From positions 434,001-498,000 of the forward strand of contig JAHLKD010000021.1 of assembly GCA_025526935.1 (NCBI GenBank): DNA of 64,000 nt, read 5' to 3'. The notes beneath the pieces are model-generated. The model ran no database searches. It had not been told where the DNA came from and saw only the letters and a program-made list of their open reading frames with translations. This document shows positions 12,960-23,640 of the stretch, piece by piece. Made by a program: the position numbers and the translations under genes. The stretch's first letter is position 1. Each line of letters begins with the position of its first letter. The stretch comes from Cladochytrium replicatum (taxonomy: Eukaryota > Chytridiomycota > Chytridiomycetes > Cladochytriales > Cladochytriaceae).

Positions 12960-13240
12960 TTTCGATGTTCGTCAAGGTCCATAAATCAACCGACGGTTTT
13001 CGGTTAAGCATGCAGCAGCACTATCTGATCAAAAGGATATTCAAGTCAAACTTCAAGGGCATCTCGGCGGATGAGCTATCTGGAGGGATTGCAGTGCTTG
13101 ACGCAGGGTTCGATACATTTAAAAACAAGGCGTTCGCTGAATTTTATGGAAGGTCTTCGACAGGAATATGGCTTGAAGAAATGGAGCGCTTCTCAGCGTC
13201 GAAGCTCTCCGGCGTTGGATCGTTAACTATTGATGGGAAT
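12960..13240 (+). pseudogene. Methyltransferase copy A, inverted N-terminal part
   Basis: This plus-strand block encodes the N-terminal methyltransferase region: VHKSTDGFRLSMQQHYLIKR, then FKSNFKGISADELSGGIAVL, motif I DAG, and after a small intron (donor G|GTTCGA, acceptor GGAAG|GTC) SSTGIWLEEME and SGV. It is closely related to the first exons of the intact copy at 13623-14901, where the same stretch reads MQQYYLIKRLFKSNF and SSTGLWLEEME on the minus strand. Here it points away from the rest of its own gene at 12370-12856. Flipping roughly 12935-13235 would place motif I directly upstream of the next exon of copy A, so a local inversion explains the arrangement. Confidence 0.6.
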
Positions 13241-13622
13241 GGAGAGTTTCGGTTACGCTTTCTCCTTGTTATAGCAGATTGTTGGTCCCCCATTGACAGT
13301 TACAAATTACTATTCGGCTCTGCTTGTTATACAAAGTGGAGTTTCATTTCCACGCCCTTTTCTCCACGGCGAGAAATGTTTTGGGGGCACAGGATTACAT
13401 TCGATCAACTTTTTCAAAATTCACCTTTCTGTCATTTTTGTCCATTCTATGACTCGCGATTGATATGAGGATACACAAAGGACAACAAGGACAAAACAAC
13501 TAAAAGTGAACATAGAAGGACTGAAAATCAAGAATCATTCTAGTAAGAGAACTTCTTTCTTGCTGTAATTCGATACTGCCAAATTGGTTTTAGCCGAGGT
13601 GTCGCAGAAACCATTTTGTCGA
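13241..13622. other. Intergenic, no gene seen
   Basis: The plus-strand frame that runs through from the inverted methyltransferase block to 13468 loses all similarity after about 13215 and looks like random read-through. The minus strand contains a short frame, 13535-13747, which overlaps the last exon of the neighbouring methyltransferase out of frame. Nothing else is supported. Confidence 0.3.
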
Positions 13623-14901
13623 CTATACCACACTGCAATACGACTGTGCATCAGCGCAATCATCAAAGTAGGCGTCGAGAAAGTTCCTAAATTCCTCTTC
13701 ACTTGCCACAACCTTGCTGTTGGGTTCCACTGCGAGACCAAGCACATGTCGAAGTGCCAAGTACCCTTCTTTCAGATGGACTCGCCACAGAGCTCCAAAC
13801 TCTCCATCCCATCCAATGGGAGCACTACAGCGGTAAACCTCAACTTCTGTAAAGCTCCCGCTGGCTTCCACAATATCGGCGATCTTTGAAGCTAGAGGCA
13901 TTTATGAATAATTGTACTTGAAAACAATTACGAGAGCCCACCTCCATGGATATCTTGCCCGCCTGCGCGCATGATGGTCTGAACTCTTGAAATGTATGCC
14001 GAGACGAAAGGACTCGGCGAGATGGCTGGGAAGGGATCAAGCTATTGGGTTCGTAAAGCACGGCTCAGTGTAAACCACGAGCGCTCACGGAATCGCTTAC
14101 CTCAACAATATCCAAATATCCACCGGGTTTTAGGACTCGCGAAAGCTCCTCGATCACATGGGGCCACTTGGCTACAGGTGTAACATAAAGTTGAGTTTGC
14201 TCATGAACTGCCAGAGAAGTTTAGTGATTTCCTCAAGACAAGCTCCAAACAACAAACCATAATCGAATGTACTACTTCGAACTATTTGATTGCTTAATTC
14301 CGATTCGTGCGAGTGCACATAACTTTACTTACATGGGATTTTCCATAACGAAGAACTTTCAACCAGGTCAACAGTGGAGCTCTCTGGGATACGTTCAGTG
14401 TCATGCCAGAGGTTGATTGCCAGGTCCTATGCAAAGCGTTAAGTGTCATGACATAGTCCGGCAGCGACTTAACTCACCACTCCGGCAAAATTTGAGTATG
14501 GGAAGTCTCGCTCCATTTCTTCGAGCCACAGTCCTGTCGACGATCTGTTTTTTCGTTATTCCCGAAACCTTGATCAGGGATACACATACCCTGCATCGAG
14601 GACATTGATGCCTGCGATAAGTGCTTCTGCCGTCACGCCCATGAAGTTTGACTTAAACAGTCGCTTGATGAGATAGTACTGCTGCATGTTAACTCGGGAA
14701 CCGACTGTAACCTCATGAACCTTCCGAACGCAATTAGAGGTTGTCATCTCAAGAAACGAAAGCAACATTTACAGTTAGAGGATGGAAGAATCTTAGCAGT
14801 GGATCAGCAATGGGACGACCCACTGGGCTTGAGCTCGCGCTTTGAGGGGACCTGTTGTATCTTCGGTCACCCCGATGCATCGTCGATTGATGGTTGCCCA
14901 T
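13623..14901 (-). CDS. SAM-dependent methyltransferase, LaeA-like/TAM type (copy B)
   Basis: This is a small-molecule or protein methyltransferase of the class I Rossmann fold, probably cytosolic or nuclear; the substrate is unknown. Exons in order: MGNHQSTMHRG start at 14901; VHEVTVGSRVNMQQYYLIKR near 14710; motif I VLDAG|SSTGLWLEEMERDF spanning an intron (donor GTATGT at about 14588, acceptor AACAG near 14540); DLAINLWHDTERIPESS near 14420; TFDY|VHEQTQLYVTP across an intron near 14270-14210; VIEELSRVLKPGGYLDIVEV near 14150; MRAGGQDIHGG near 13975; and a C-terminal exon from 13901 with ASKIADIVEASG and WDGEFGALWRVH. The stop is TAG at 13623. All introns restore frame, so this copy looks functional. 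The C-terminus may be a few residues different, because a second frame runs past the stop. It is the only complete member of a local family of three. Confidence 0.7.
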
Positions 14902-15689
14902 AATGGTTCTCCCACAATTCAGCAGTCCATTCAGCGGAACTTGCACATTTTACAGTGGCCTTGTCAATCAAATTAGTCATATGACTCGCCCCTTTTGCAG
15001 TTTGTGCACTGGGGCTAAATGTATGCATTAATTGTTGACCGTTTTGAGTTGGCTCCAACTTTATAACATGAACCTCACAGAAGCATCGGCTTAAGCGCTT
15101 TCTGAAACTAGTGCAAACCGTTCGTCTCATGTTCATCGATCTTCGAGTCGTTTTCCGCTTTAACCATCAGCAAATCTAAGATCCGGCTCCACATCTCGGC
15201 ACTTTTGTGCGCCTCATGGGTCATCCATTCCAATGGAATGTGTTCCAGCTATCATCCCATTATTACTTTTACCGGGCAAGATGGTAAAAAAAAGGTAACG
15301 TGCGGGAAATAAATATCGCATTATGTATTGCCACAGACAATATCAAGAACGCTCCCATGTCAGTAACCTTCGCGTGGCCAATAACTCGAGACGATGTCTT
15401 GTTCAATGGGGTAAAGGCAACTAAAAGGACTTGATATTCAACGTTGGGAACAAAATCGTCCTGCTGCCATGCATGTCGGATTGAGTACCAGTTAACGTCA
15501 AGCAAAACGTTCGAAGGTTGTCAGTCTAGGCATATGATGCTCAAAGAGCGCAAGGAAGCTATTTGAAAAATAACAGCTATTATCATGACTTCTTTCGGGC
15601 AGTTACTCGAAACTGCAAAACATGACAGTCAAGACTTTGGAGGAGGCTATTTGCCGACTTTACCACATTGCAAAACTTGCGCTGGAGCG
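14902..15689. other. Region between methyltransferase copies, decayed sequence
   Basis: This contains the 5' flank of methyltransferase B and two minus-strand open frames, 14867-15136 and 15269-15505, that I cannot assign. The second includes VPNVEYQVLLVAFTPLNK and reads protein-like, but it has no domain that I recognise. A and T runs near 15290-15300 and the lack of conserved motifs suggest decayed or non-coding DNA. Confidence 0.3.
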
Positions 15690-16225
15690 ATCATCCAAAA
15701 ATGAATCAAGAAAGCTTTTACCTCCTCACTTACTACGACCGTACTACTTGGTTCCGCCACCTGACCCAGTACTGCTCAAAGAGCTGTGAATCCTTCTTTC
15801 AGGTGGAGTCGCCAAAGTGCACCATGTTCCCCATCCCAACCGATTGGGGCACTGCAGCGATGAACTTCCACCTCTGTAAACTTGCCGCTTGCCTCCACCA
15901 TAACTGCAATCTTTGCAGCTAGAAGATTCCAAGGTTAAATGTCAGCGGGAGCATCATCCAGCGCAACCCTACCTCCAAATATCATGGCCCCATGCCTGCC
16001 TGAGGATTTGCAATCGAGATAAGCTGAGTCAAATGGACTGGGTGTTACCCGGGAATGGTTCTCAGGCAGCACACCACTATTGGCAAGATCATCACTGAAA
16101 TTGTCCATTGCAGAAACATTATTCAAACCGAATATTTCAACATAGACTGCGAGATGTTCTACAAGCATATCATCAAAGAACATCCCCTGTACCTCCTCCT
16201 CCTCGTCTCCAGTCGACAATAGCAA
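15690..16225 (-). pseudogene. Methyltransferase copy C, C-terminal relic with in-frame stop
   Basis: On the minus strand the C-terminal exon is recognisable at about 15922-15720: LAAKIAVMVEASGKFTEVEV, then HRCSAPIGWDGEHGALWRLH and LKEGF, closely matching copy B. An in-frame TGA follows at about 15783 (reading TAL-stop-AVLG), where copy B continues LALRHVLG. Upstream, 16060-15985 retains PSPFDSAYLDC and ILRQAWGHDIW, the counterpart of PSPFVSAYISR and IMRAGGQDIHGG in copy B. No SAM-binding motif I or LKPGGYLD block is visible further upstream. The copy is truncated and disrupted. Confidence 0.6.
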
Positions 16226-16895
16226 TGAAATTTGAATGGTGTCTCATTTGAAACTAAAGATTGTATTGTTGATGATGTTGCCCTGTAAATCCACTGTCCG
16301 AATGCACATCTGCTGAAATATTGGTTTTCTCTGCACTATTCCCTGTTTTAATTGCAATGGGGGTTCAGTAGTCTAAAACAATACCTTTGAAGTTACCTTC
16401 AACTGAGTCACCAGAATATGCTACCGGAGCTGCAGATCTGACTGAGCTATCCAAGTTAGGCAATTTGTAATTATTAGAGATTGATGTGCTGCTGGTAGCT
16501 TGCAGCATTGCTGCTTTTGATTCAATGCTTGTTTGCTGCAGGCTGGGTGCTCTGTGTCGATGACCTACCTTTGGGACGGCCGGGCTTTGGTCGACCGGGC
16601 CGCCTCTTAGGAGTATCTGCGCTGTGGTGGTCTGTTGAGTGTGTGTGCGCGCAGGTCGTTGCAAGGCGGGTTTAATGTATTGCGTAATGGGCTAAAGGGA
16701 AGTTTGCCAACCACATGCATCGATTATCTAAATATTGCACAACTGAAATTTATCAATACATGAATTGGAAAACATCAATCCTACAAAACACAGTACTCTG
16801 TTACCCATTCAAAATCACTAACTCAAATGCAGACTCTATCACACCAAACACCAGGATGAAATGCGGCAAAATATCGCTCATTGTAAATGTTCCAA
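16226..16895. other. Gap with an AT-hook-like fragment
   Basis: A minus-strand frame at about 16660-16572 encodes KRRPGRPKPGRPKG, two overlapping AT-hook-like cores, directly followed by a GTAGGT splice-donor sequence. No start codon is available in that frame, because a TAA precedes it near 16678. A different minus frame, 16365-16664, is open but low-complexity. About 16700-16895 is A/T-rich and looks like the 3' flank of the gene to the right. Confidence 0.3.
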
Positions 16896-19276
16896 TTACA
16901 GACCATCGTCCATGACCATGGGAGTCGGGCCACCACTATGAGCCGATGCCGCACTCTTTCCTTTCCTGCTCGGACCACCGTCCTCAACGCTTTCATCACT
17001 GCTGGAATTCTCCGTTAAGTCGATGAAGACCCTTTGCTCATATCTAGACCCGGTCGGTGCCGATCCCTCACCAGTAACTGCAGTTCCCGCCCGGCTTCGC
17101 TGTGCCTCATATGAACTGCGCTCAGCGAATACAGGACTTGAAGTGCTTCCGGCACCGCTTCCTTCTTCCGACGCACCATCTTCATCCGAGGCAGCTAAAG
17201 CCCCGATACCGTCAGCAGAGCTCCGGGGCTGGTGTTCGGCAAGTTCAAACACGGCACGCTGCTGCCTCAGACGGTACCGGAGACTCTCCTTGCGCTGCAC
17301 AGAGAACGCTGTGGGAAATTCCTCGAATAGGTCTTCCAACATTGCCGCGTATCCCTCCAACACCGACGTCGCTGCAAGAGGGTCGCCATTCGCAAGGGTT
17401 TGGGCGAGAGCGTCAAGAGCTGCGCCAGTGGAAGCGACAACCGCTGAGCTTGACGTTGTACCGATCGGCAGTTCGTCAGGAGTGTGATCAACTTCGGTTG
17501 CCGGCGCAACGGTTACACTGGGGTGTCGTTCGGGAGCCCCCGTAGTGCGGCCAGCTGCAATGTGGTTGTTGATGGGAGTACCAGGTGAAAATTCAGAGGT
17601 CAGGTGAGAATTACTTGATCCAGCACTGCTGAAAGCGGTTCTTTGGGGGATGTCCACACCTCTTTGTGATCGTGCCAGTGTCGTGGAAGGATGCTCAGCT
17701 GCCGCCAAAAGCGGGGAATCCACGTCCGACAATCCCCTGCCAGAATCTGCATGACCAGGCGCTGAAATCGCCCCGTCGTCATCAGACACAAGCATCTCCG
17801 TATCGTCATTTGATTGCCCAGCATTCGGGTTTGGCGTTGTCTCTGATGCCGCACCGTTGGTATCCACCACTTGAGCAGCCGGGTGAAGCTGTTCTGACAC
17901 AGCAGCAGGAGCAGGTGCAGTGGAAGAATCCGTTGGAACAAGGACAGGAGCTGCCATATCCCGGGCGAATTGTTCCCAAGCATCGTCAAGCTCTTCTTCC
18001 TCGTCTTCGTTTTCGTTAGTGACATTAGCGTCCAAGTTGGCGACTTGTCGACACAACGGGCACTGGAACATCAAATTGGATCCCAGAAGCGTACTAACGC
18101 ACTTGTAATGATAACAGTGGGAGCATGGAGCGAGGAATAAAGCTTGCGCAGGTGACATTGCGCACAAACAAATGCAACAATCGGTAGCCGAGGCTTCGGT
18201 TGGATCCTGAGCGTTGGGGTTCATGGCAGCGAGAAGAGCCCGAATAGATGCTTTGAGCCTAGAGAATTGTCAAATAAATTAAGAACACTACGACTTTCAA
18301 AATTCACCTCGCAGAATTAGCCTTCGGTTTTTTCCCAGTTCTTATTGAGATAAACAATTTGATCAGGACACATTTGTAAATTTCTACACACAATCGAATT
18401 CTAAAAAGTGTCTCAAAATAAAAAGAGTGTACCTTACCTTCCTGACGCCCTTGGTAGTCCACTCCTAGCTGTATAACATCTCCACTCTTCAAAGCACAGG
18501 GCCTGCTTTCTTTACCACTGGCGGAGAGTCGAAGACGATTCACAAACGTGCCGGAGGAGCTACCCACATCCTTCAAATAGAGCTATGAAAGTTTAGCAAA
18601 ATGTAAATGGTTGTTCAAACCAAAAAACCTGGTTGTCTGCTCCAACCCAAAGTTCAGCATGCGTCCGGCTGACGACTTTACTCCTGAAAGCGATGAAGTC
18701 TGTCTTCTTCTCCTCAGGCTCCTTTAAGGCTGACGGTCCTATACCTCCGTCGCCGGTGGCATTGGCCGCGTCAACGTCCATCGAGTCCCCAGCAGATGTG
18801 GCTCCGATAATAGCTGCATCGGCATCCGAAATGGCTCTCAGCGCCTGAGCAGCGTCACCTTCAGCACCAGAGGCACCTTCAGTTGCGCCACCCTTTTTCT
18901 TTTGCGACTTTGACCGATTCGGGTCTTTCTCCACCTTTCGCCCTATTTTGACAATAGTTCCGGCCCTCAGATCCTTTTCGATGGGGCTAAAGTTGAATCC
19001 CATATGAACAGCATGTGTGTTCGATCCCTCAGTATGGGGGAACATTTGTATCCGAACTGTGACGGGCTTCTGGCCGGGGGCAAGTGGTGGGAGCATGCCC
19101 CTATCACCGGTAGGAACGGCTCGATTAGCGTATGTATGGGATGCTAGGTTGGAGGATACGTCTGTGTTTTCTTGCTGCTGTGCGTTATTGTGATGGCCAG
19201 CAACACGTGTAAAGGAGTTCATTGCTTGACTAAAGAAAGACCGATAGGTCGAAGGGGAAAGGGGCTGGTTCGACAT
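16896..19276 (-). CDS. FHA-RING E3 ubiquitin ligase, Dma1/CHFR-like
   Basis: Dma1-type ligases restrain mitotic exit and septation in fungi by recognising phosphothreonine through an FHA domain and ubiquitinating targets through a RING. Exon 1 (19276-18600) carries the FHA start: VKIGRKVEKDP near 18940 and FRSKVVSRTHAELW near 18680, giving the Gly-Arg and Ser-x-x-His phosphopeptide-binding residues. A second exon (about 18580-18430) completes it with DVGSSSGTFVNRLRL and LKSGDVIQLGVDYQG. The last exon (18224-16896) has the RING: CCICLCAM, PCSHCYHYKC, CPLCRQ at about 18180-18050. In yeasts the RING ends the protein. Here a Ser/Thr/Pro/Glu-rich tail of more than 350 residues follows, ending near a TGA at 16896. 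The start MSNQPLSPSTY is the first ATG of the open frame. The long insert between FHA strands (Lys-rich, Ala/Gly-rich, about 18900-18720) is also unusual. Confidence 0.85.
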
Positions 19277-19975
19277 AATAGACCAAGCTATTCAGTGTTC
19301 TTGAATGACCTAGTACCAACAATGAGAAAAATGTCTGTAATTTCAATGCACCTTACGAGCTGAAGTGCTCGTCAGAAGGCTCGATCGACGGCAGATGCTC
19401 AATATTACGAAGAATCTTGCGCAACTACAGTGAAGGATAGGTGGAAGTGGATAGCTTCTTCAGCCAAGGAGTCTCAATGAGTCGCAAAAGATGCATACCA
19501 GCAATAATAAACTTTGGTAAAAGTGGACAGAGAATGTGATATAAGGCAACAATCGTAGCGGTATGGGAAGCGGCACGAAGTTGAAGCAAAGCAGCCTCAG
19601 CCACCAGTGACTGACAGCCGGACGGAGGAGGGACCTATTGGACGGTACTGATGCAGGGAAGGCTTTTCGCGTAGCTGGGCTGCCTGGTAGCTGCCAATAC
19701 ACACTTTCAGAACAGGCTCTATGGAGTTGTGTGATGCCGGGGCAGAGTGGTCAACCACCCGGTGTACGCTCCAAGCCCCTGACCACCCGCCTGAAATCTG
19801 GAGATGGAACTCTAAAAAAAAGTCGAAACTTGTTCATGCTCGAGGGAGAACTGCAATGCATGGTTTTTGGCATCGCTTGTTGAAATTCAACAATGGAGAC
19901 GATGTTCACTCCCTTTTCTCGCTAAGAAATCGGTGAGAATTACGTTTCCCGAAAAATCACGTGACAGTCGCGCTC
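19277..19975. other. Divergent promoter region, no gene seen
   Basis: This is a roughly 700 bp region between the minus-strand FHA-RING gene and the plus-strand beta-lactamase-like gene, so it serves both promoters. It contains small open frames on both strands without domains. I looked for a tRNA fold around 19725-19805 and did not find one. A TCACGTGA palindrome lies at its right end. Confidence 0.4.
19957..19964. promoter_or_regulatory. TCACGTGA palindrome at the start of the beta-lactamase-like gene
   Basis: This perfect 8-bp palindrome, followed by C, ends 11 bp before the ATG at 19976. It is the same TCACGTGAC sequence found at 59949-59957 between two other start codons. bHLH binding is inferred from the CACGTG core. 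Confidence 0.4.
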
Positions 19976-22900
19976 ATGTCGCTCAAATTCAGCCCTGAAG
20001 AGCTCATTCCAGGAACTCCTCTTCACCAAGTAATTTCTGTTCACGTCGATAGATATGCCCTGGAATCGAAACAAAAGCCAGTATCATGTGACATTGCTAT
20101 TGTCCGTTCCGATGAGCAACAGACGATCCTAGGGTACCTTGGTCGAGGCCCAGAAAGACAGTCATTCTATCTTCCAGGCTCCATGAGCGGAATCAATGAG
20201 CATATTTCTAATATTGACAGCTCCGGTGACCAAATTGGACCACAGGAAACAACAACTGCGTTTATTGCAACTGCTATCGTTGTCGCACTGAATAATTACA
20301 GATCAAAGCAAAATCCTTCCTCACCAGAGCTCCATGTAAGCCAAAGTAGCGAATGCATATATTGACCTGAATGCGACACCAAAGGAGCTTTTGAACAAGC
20401 CTATTCGGAAGTGTATTCAATACTCTGCTGTCCCAGCAATTGAACTCATGGAGATGGACCAGCCTCGCCGGATCCTTTTAGATCTTACGAGTTCCAATGT
20501 ACATGTAGACGTGAAAGGGATCGGACAGATCACTGCATATCCAGAAGATGATTTGGTTTCATTAGCAGACCTGCTTTCTCATAGGAGTTCTCATAGCCGA
20601 ATTCAGACCAAAATGGGAACTGGAGGTGACCGCAGAATCAAGCTGGTCTCCGAGTTAATGGATTTTTTCCGAGATCATATCTTTCCAACGGATGCGACAT
20701 GCTCGTTTCGTTCAGCGTGGTCACCCAACCCTGCAAACCCCTGGGCTGCGGGGATATGTGCATCAAAGTTGATCGACCCTTACCAGTTCGACCAACTTCC
20801 CGTCACTGGTAAAATTCAACGGGTATTGAATCGATTTCAAGACGCTGCCGGATTAAAGAACACTCGAGCAAAGGAGCTACAGCAAGGTTTTCAGCAGACG
20901 GCCATTGAAACAACTATGTCCGATTGTGCTCGTTTGCTGGCTTGGCTACTTGGTGAAGAACCAGACACTATTGTCAAACAGAACCTTATGACACCAATAA
21001 TCCCATGTCCATCTCATTCTAGTGCGTTTGGGTGGTGCCAACAGTGCCTAGGATGGGTAATGGACGTATCAAGAGGGTATACAGTTTTCAAATCCGACGG
21101 TGTGGAGACCTTCATGGATGAGAGAGGAGTTACGGATACTACAGCAATTAGTGTCAATTTTCTTCCTATTCATGGTAGGTTGCTGAAAAGACAAAACGAA
21201 AGCATGAGACTGAATCAGATAAATAGATCTTGGTGTAGCCGTTGCATTAAGGAATAGCGACACCAACATCCCTGAATCTGCCCTTCTGGGCAGCGCTGTA
21301 GATCTGGCACGGGATCTGTCTGATCTCATACTGAAATCAGGCGATAGTGCTCTAGCACTGGATAGTCAATGCGCTCAAACTACTGAGGGATCGCGTTTTG
21401 AGAAACCAGTCACTTCTGATGCGTTCCGTTCCCAGAAGTCAGTTTCTTTCTCACAGGCTCCTGAGTTTGGACGCAAAATATCATTCATTGACTCTCCAGC
21501 CATTCCAGCAACACTGAAAAAACGTACTTCGCTCACCTGGGATAACTCGTATAATCCCTGGGGATCGGGATCTCCCCGCCATTCTCGAATCTCCCGGTCC
21601 CCTACCACAGGCATTCCCACCAATCAAACAGAAGCATGGGGAGACACTGAAACAAGGGAGATCATGACTACTGCGATACCGGAGACATATTCTGCGGCGA
21701 AGTCCCAGGATGTAGAGCCGATTATGCGCCCCGAAAGTCCTTCAGCCAAAGAAAAGGGTGAGAAGAGTGTTTTACATCACCTTAGGAACGAAAGGGCACC
21801 AATATACTCAAACGTTTCGAAAGAACCAACACATGTCCGTCTACGTCCAGCAGCATACTTGCCCGCCAATCGCTCAACACTCCCATCTTCTCCATCTCGT
21901 CCTGGATCCAACACTCAGTCGCCAGTTCACGGCCCCCATGCGCCTAGATCCCATCCCCTAAGTGCTTATACAGGAACTTATTACCACCCCCTTGCGACGC
22001 TCACAGTCTCCATCAACCAGAGCCTGTCGTCACCCACCGGCCAACCCACCTCATTCCTCCATTTACATTTCCACAATACTTCGCTGTACGGTGAACTCCG
22101 GCACCTCCACCACGACGTGTTTCTCGCCGACTTTTCCCCTGCAGATTCAACACAGTGTCCATTCGTTTTCAGGACTGCGTTGGAAGGAAACGTTTGCGAC
22201 GTTGGGATGTGTCTTGTGGTTGATGAGCCTGGGAAGGAAAGTAAAAAGATGGAAGTTGTTTTCCGGCGTTTGGAAGATATGAAGAGCCATGCAGGTGGAG
22301 ATGCACCTCCGTTGCCGCCGAAACGGCATAACCGCAGTGCATCGTCACAATCACCACAGCGTGTAGCCAATACAGAGTCTGGCGAAGTAGCTGGAGGGGC
22401 GAAAGATGCCACCTCGCCAGTGATCCCGACTTCGAAAGTCGACCAAACTAAATCTCAGCCCCCACCTCTGCCAGTTAAAAGGGACAGTCGTGTAGACGCC
22501 GTGTCCAATCTGCTCTCAAGTTCAGAAATGGCTGTCGCTACTGACAACGGCAAACCACCTGCCTTTGCTCATCCTGCAACACGCCAAAGCATTTCATACG
22601 ATAGACCCAGCACAGCGACCAACTCCGCAAATCTATCGGTCCCCAAATCCCACCGAAAATCTTCCTCCGGCTCTTCTATCTCTTCGATTCTTTCACAATA
22701 CTTAAAGTTTGCTGCACAAACGCCCGCGGCAGCAATAGACCTCTCAGCATCTGCGCCCTCCAGCAAACTCGCAAACATGATCGAGGGCATGAGCGCAGAC
22801 GATCGGCGTCGGGAACTTCTCGCAGGCGGAGCGCAATCAACCCCGCAACTAAACCGACAAACTACGGCTAAAGTGATCCGCTCTGAGGGGGTACAACAGG

Positions 22901-23094
22901 AAAGTGACAACGAAGAAGAGATGGACGGGGAAGTTGCGGGGACGGTGATGGATGATCTGGATAGACTTTTTGAGGAAATGGGGATTCGGAACAGGAAAGA
23001 TGGCGGGAGCCTCGTGGGAGGAGATCAGGTCGAGCTTGATTCTGACGGGGAGGGTAGCGCACTTCCTCCACCTTACAACGATGATATCCTGTAA
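19976..23094 (+). CDS. Beta-lactamase-related serine hydrolase fold, probable pseudoenzyme
   Basis: The fold is suggested by landmarks in the right order: ISNIDSSGDQIG with ETTTAFIATAIVVAL (helix 2 region, about 20230-20300), ITAYPEDDLVSLADLLSHRS (about 20530-20590), TTMSDCARLLAWLLGEE (about 20910-20960), LGWVMDVSRGYTVFKSDG (about 21050-21100), FLPIHG followed after an intron at about 21175-21236 by LGVALRNSDTN, and a C-terminal lipocalin-like strand domain LSAYTGTYYHPLATLTVSI (about 21960-22010). In active members the first landmark holds SxxK; here those positions read ETTT. No YxN is evident, and the HxG position reads KSDG. The protein is then extended by a Ser/Pro-rich tail with PPLPPKRH and PPPLPVKRD. 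One intron lies near 20335-20365. ATG 19976 is the first true ATG. The function is therefore unlikely to be serine hydrolysis; binding or scaffolding is inference. Confidence 0.6.
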
Positions 23095-23640
23095 GTAATC
23101 CTTGGACGGACAAGCCATATAATGTCCTATTTGGTTCATTCCAAGAGATATGTTTCAGGTTGTGATGTATTCCTGTAAAGTGTTTGTTATCCAAAGTCTT
23201 AGAAAATCACAGCAAAGTTGTTGCTCACACAGATGTGCTCAACACCTCACTTTCTGCTCATCATTTGTACAAATTTAGTGCGATCGAACCTGACTGTTCA
23301 CAGTTTTGCAAAATTGTTCGGATTAGATCAAGCAAGCCCGTCCCGACGTCAATAGAGAGAGAGTTTCCAAATTTTGCGGTTGCGATCTGAACGAATCAAA
23401 ATGGTCATGGAAAAGCCAGGCGAGGAGTCATCCCCAGCTTCATTTGCTTCAAGGCATCCTCAACCCAACGCCCGAAACAGGATGATTCGAGGAACCCATG
23501 ATCTGCAAAAGAGCATTTGGTCCACGAAGGGCTTCGATGGATCGCTGATTTGCCACCACGGGCTCCCAGTGGAACTTTGGATCGGAAAGGTCAACATCTC
23601 TAAGACGCGAACAGGTGGGGATTTCAAAGCGGAAACTTAA
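23095..23640. other. Intergenic, no gene seen
   Basis: This lies downstream of the beta-lactamase-like gene and downstream of the minus-strand Crinkler-like relic. A plus-strand frame at 23374-23640 has no recognisable domain. Its segment opposite the relic makes an independent gene unlikely. Confidence 0.3.

Noticed and set aside
17023-17545. Two plus-strand frames of about 150 codons
   Set aside because: They lie antisense to the Ser/Thr-rich tail of the FHA-RING gene and read as biased low-complexity sequence.
19725-19805. Possible tRNA-like segment (GCAGAGTGGTCAACC)
   Set aside because: No acceptor stem pairing, anticodon arm or TTCGA loop can be drawn. The resemblance is limited to one short string.
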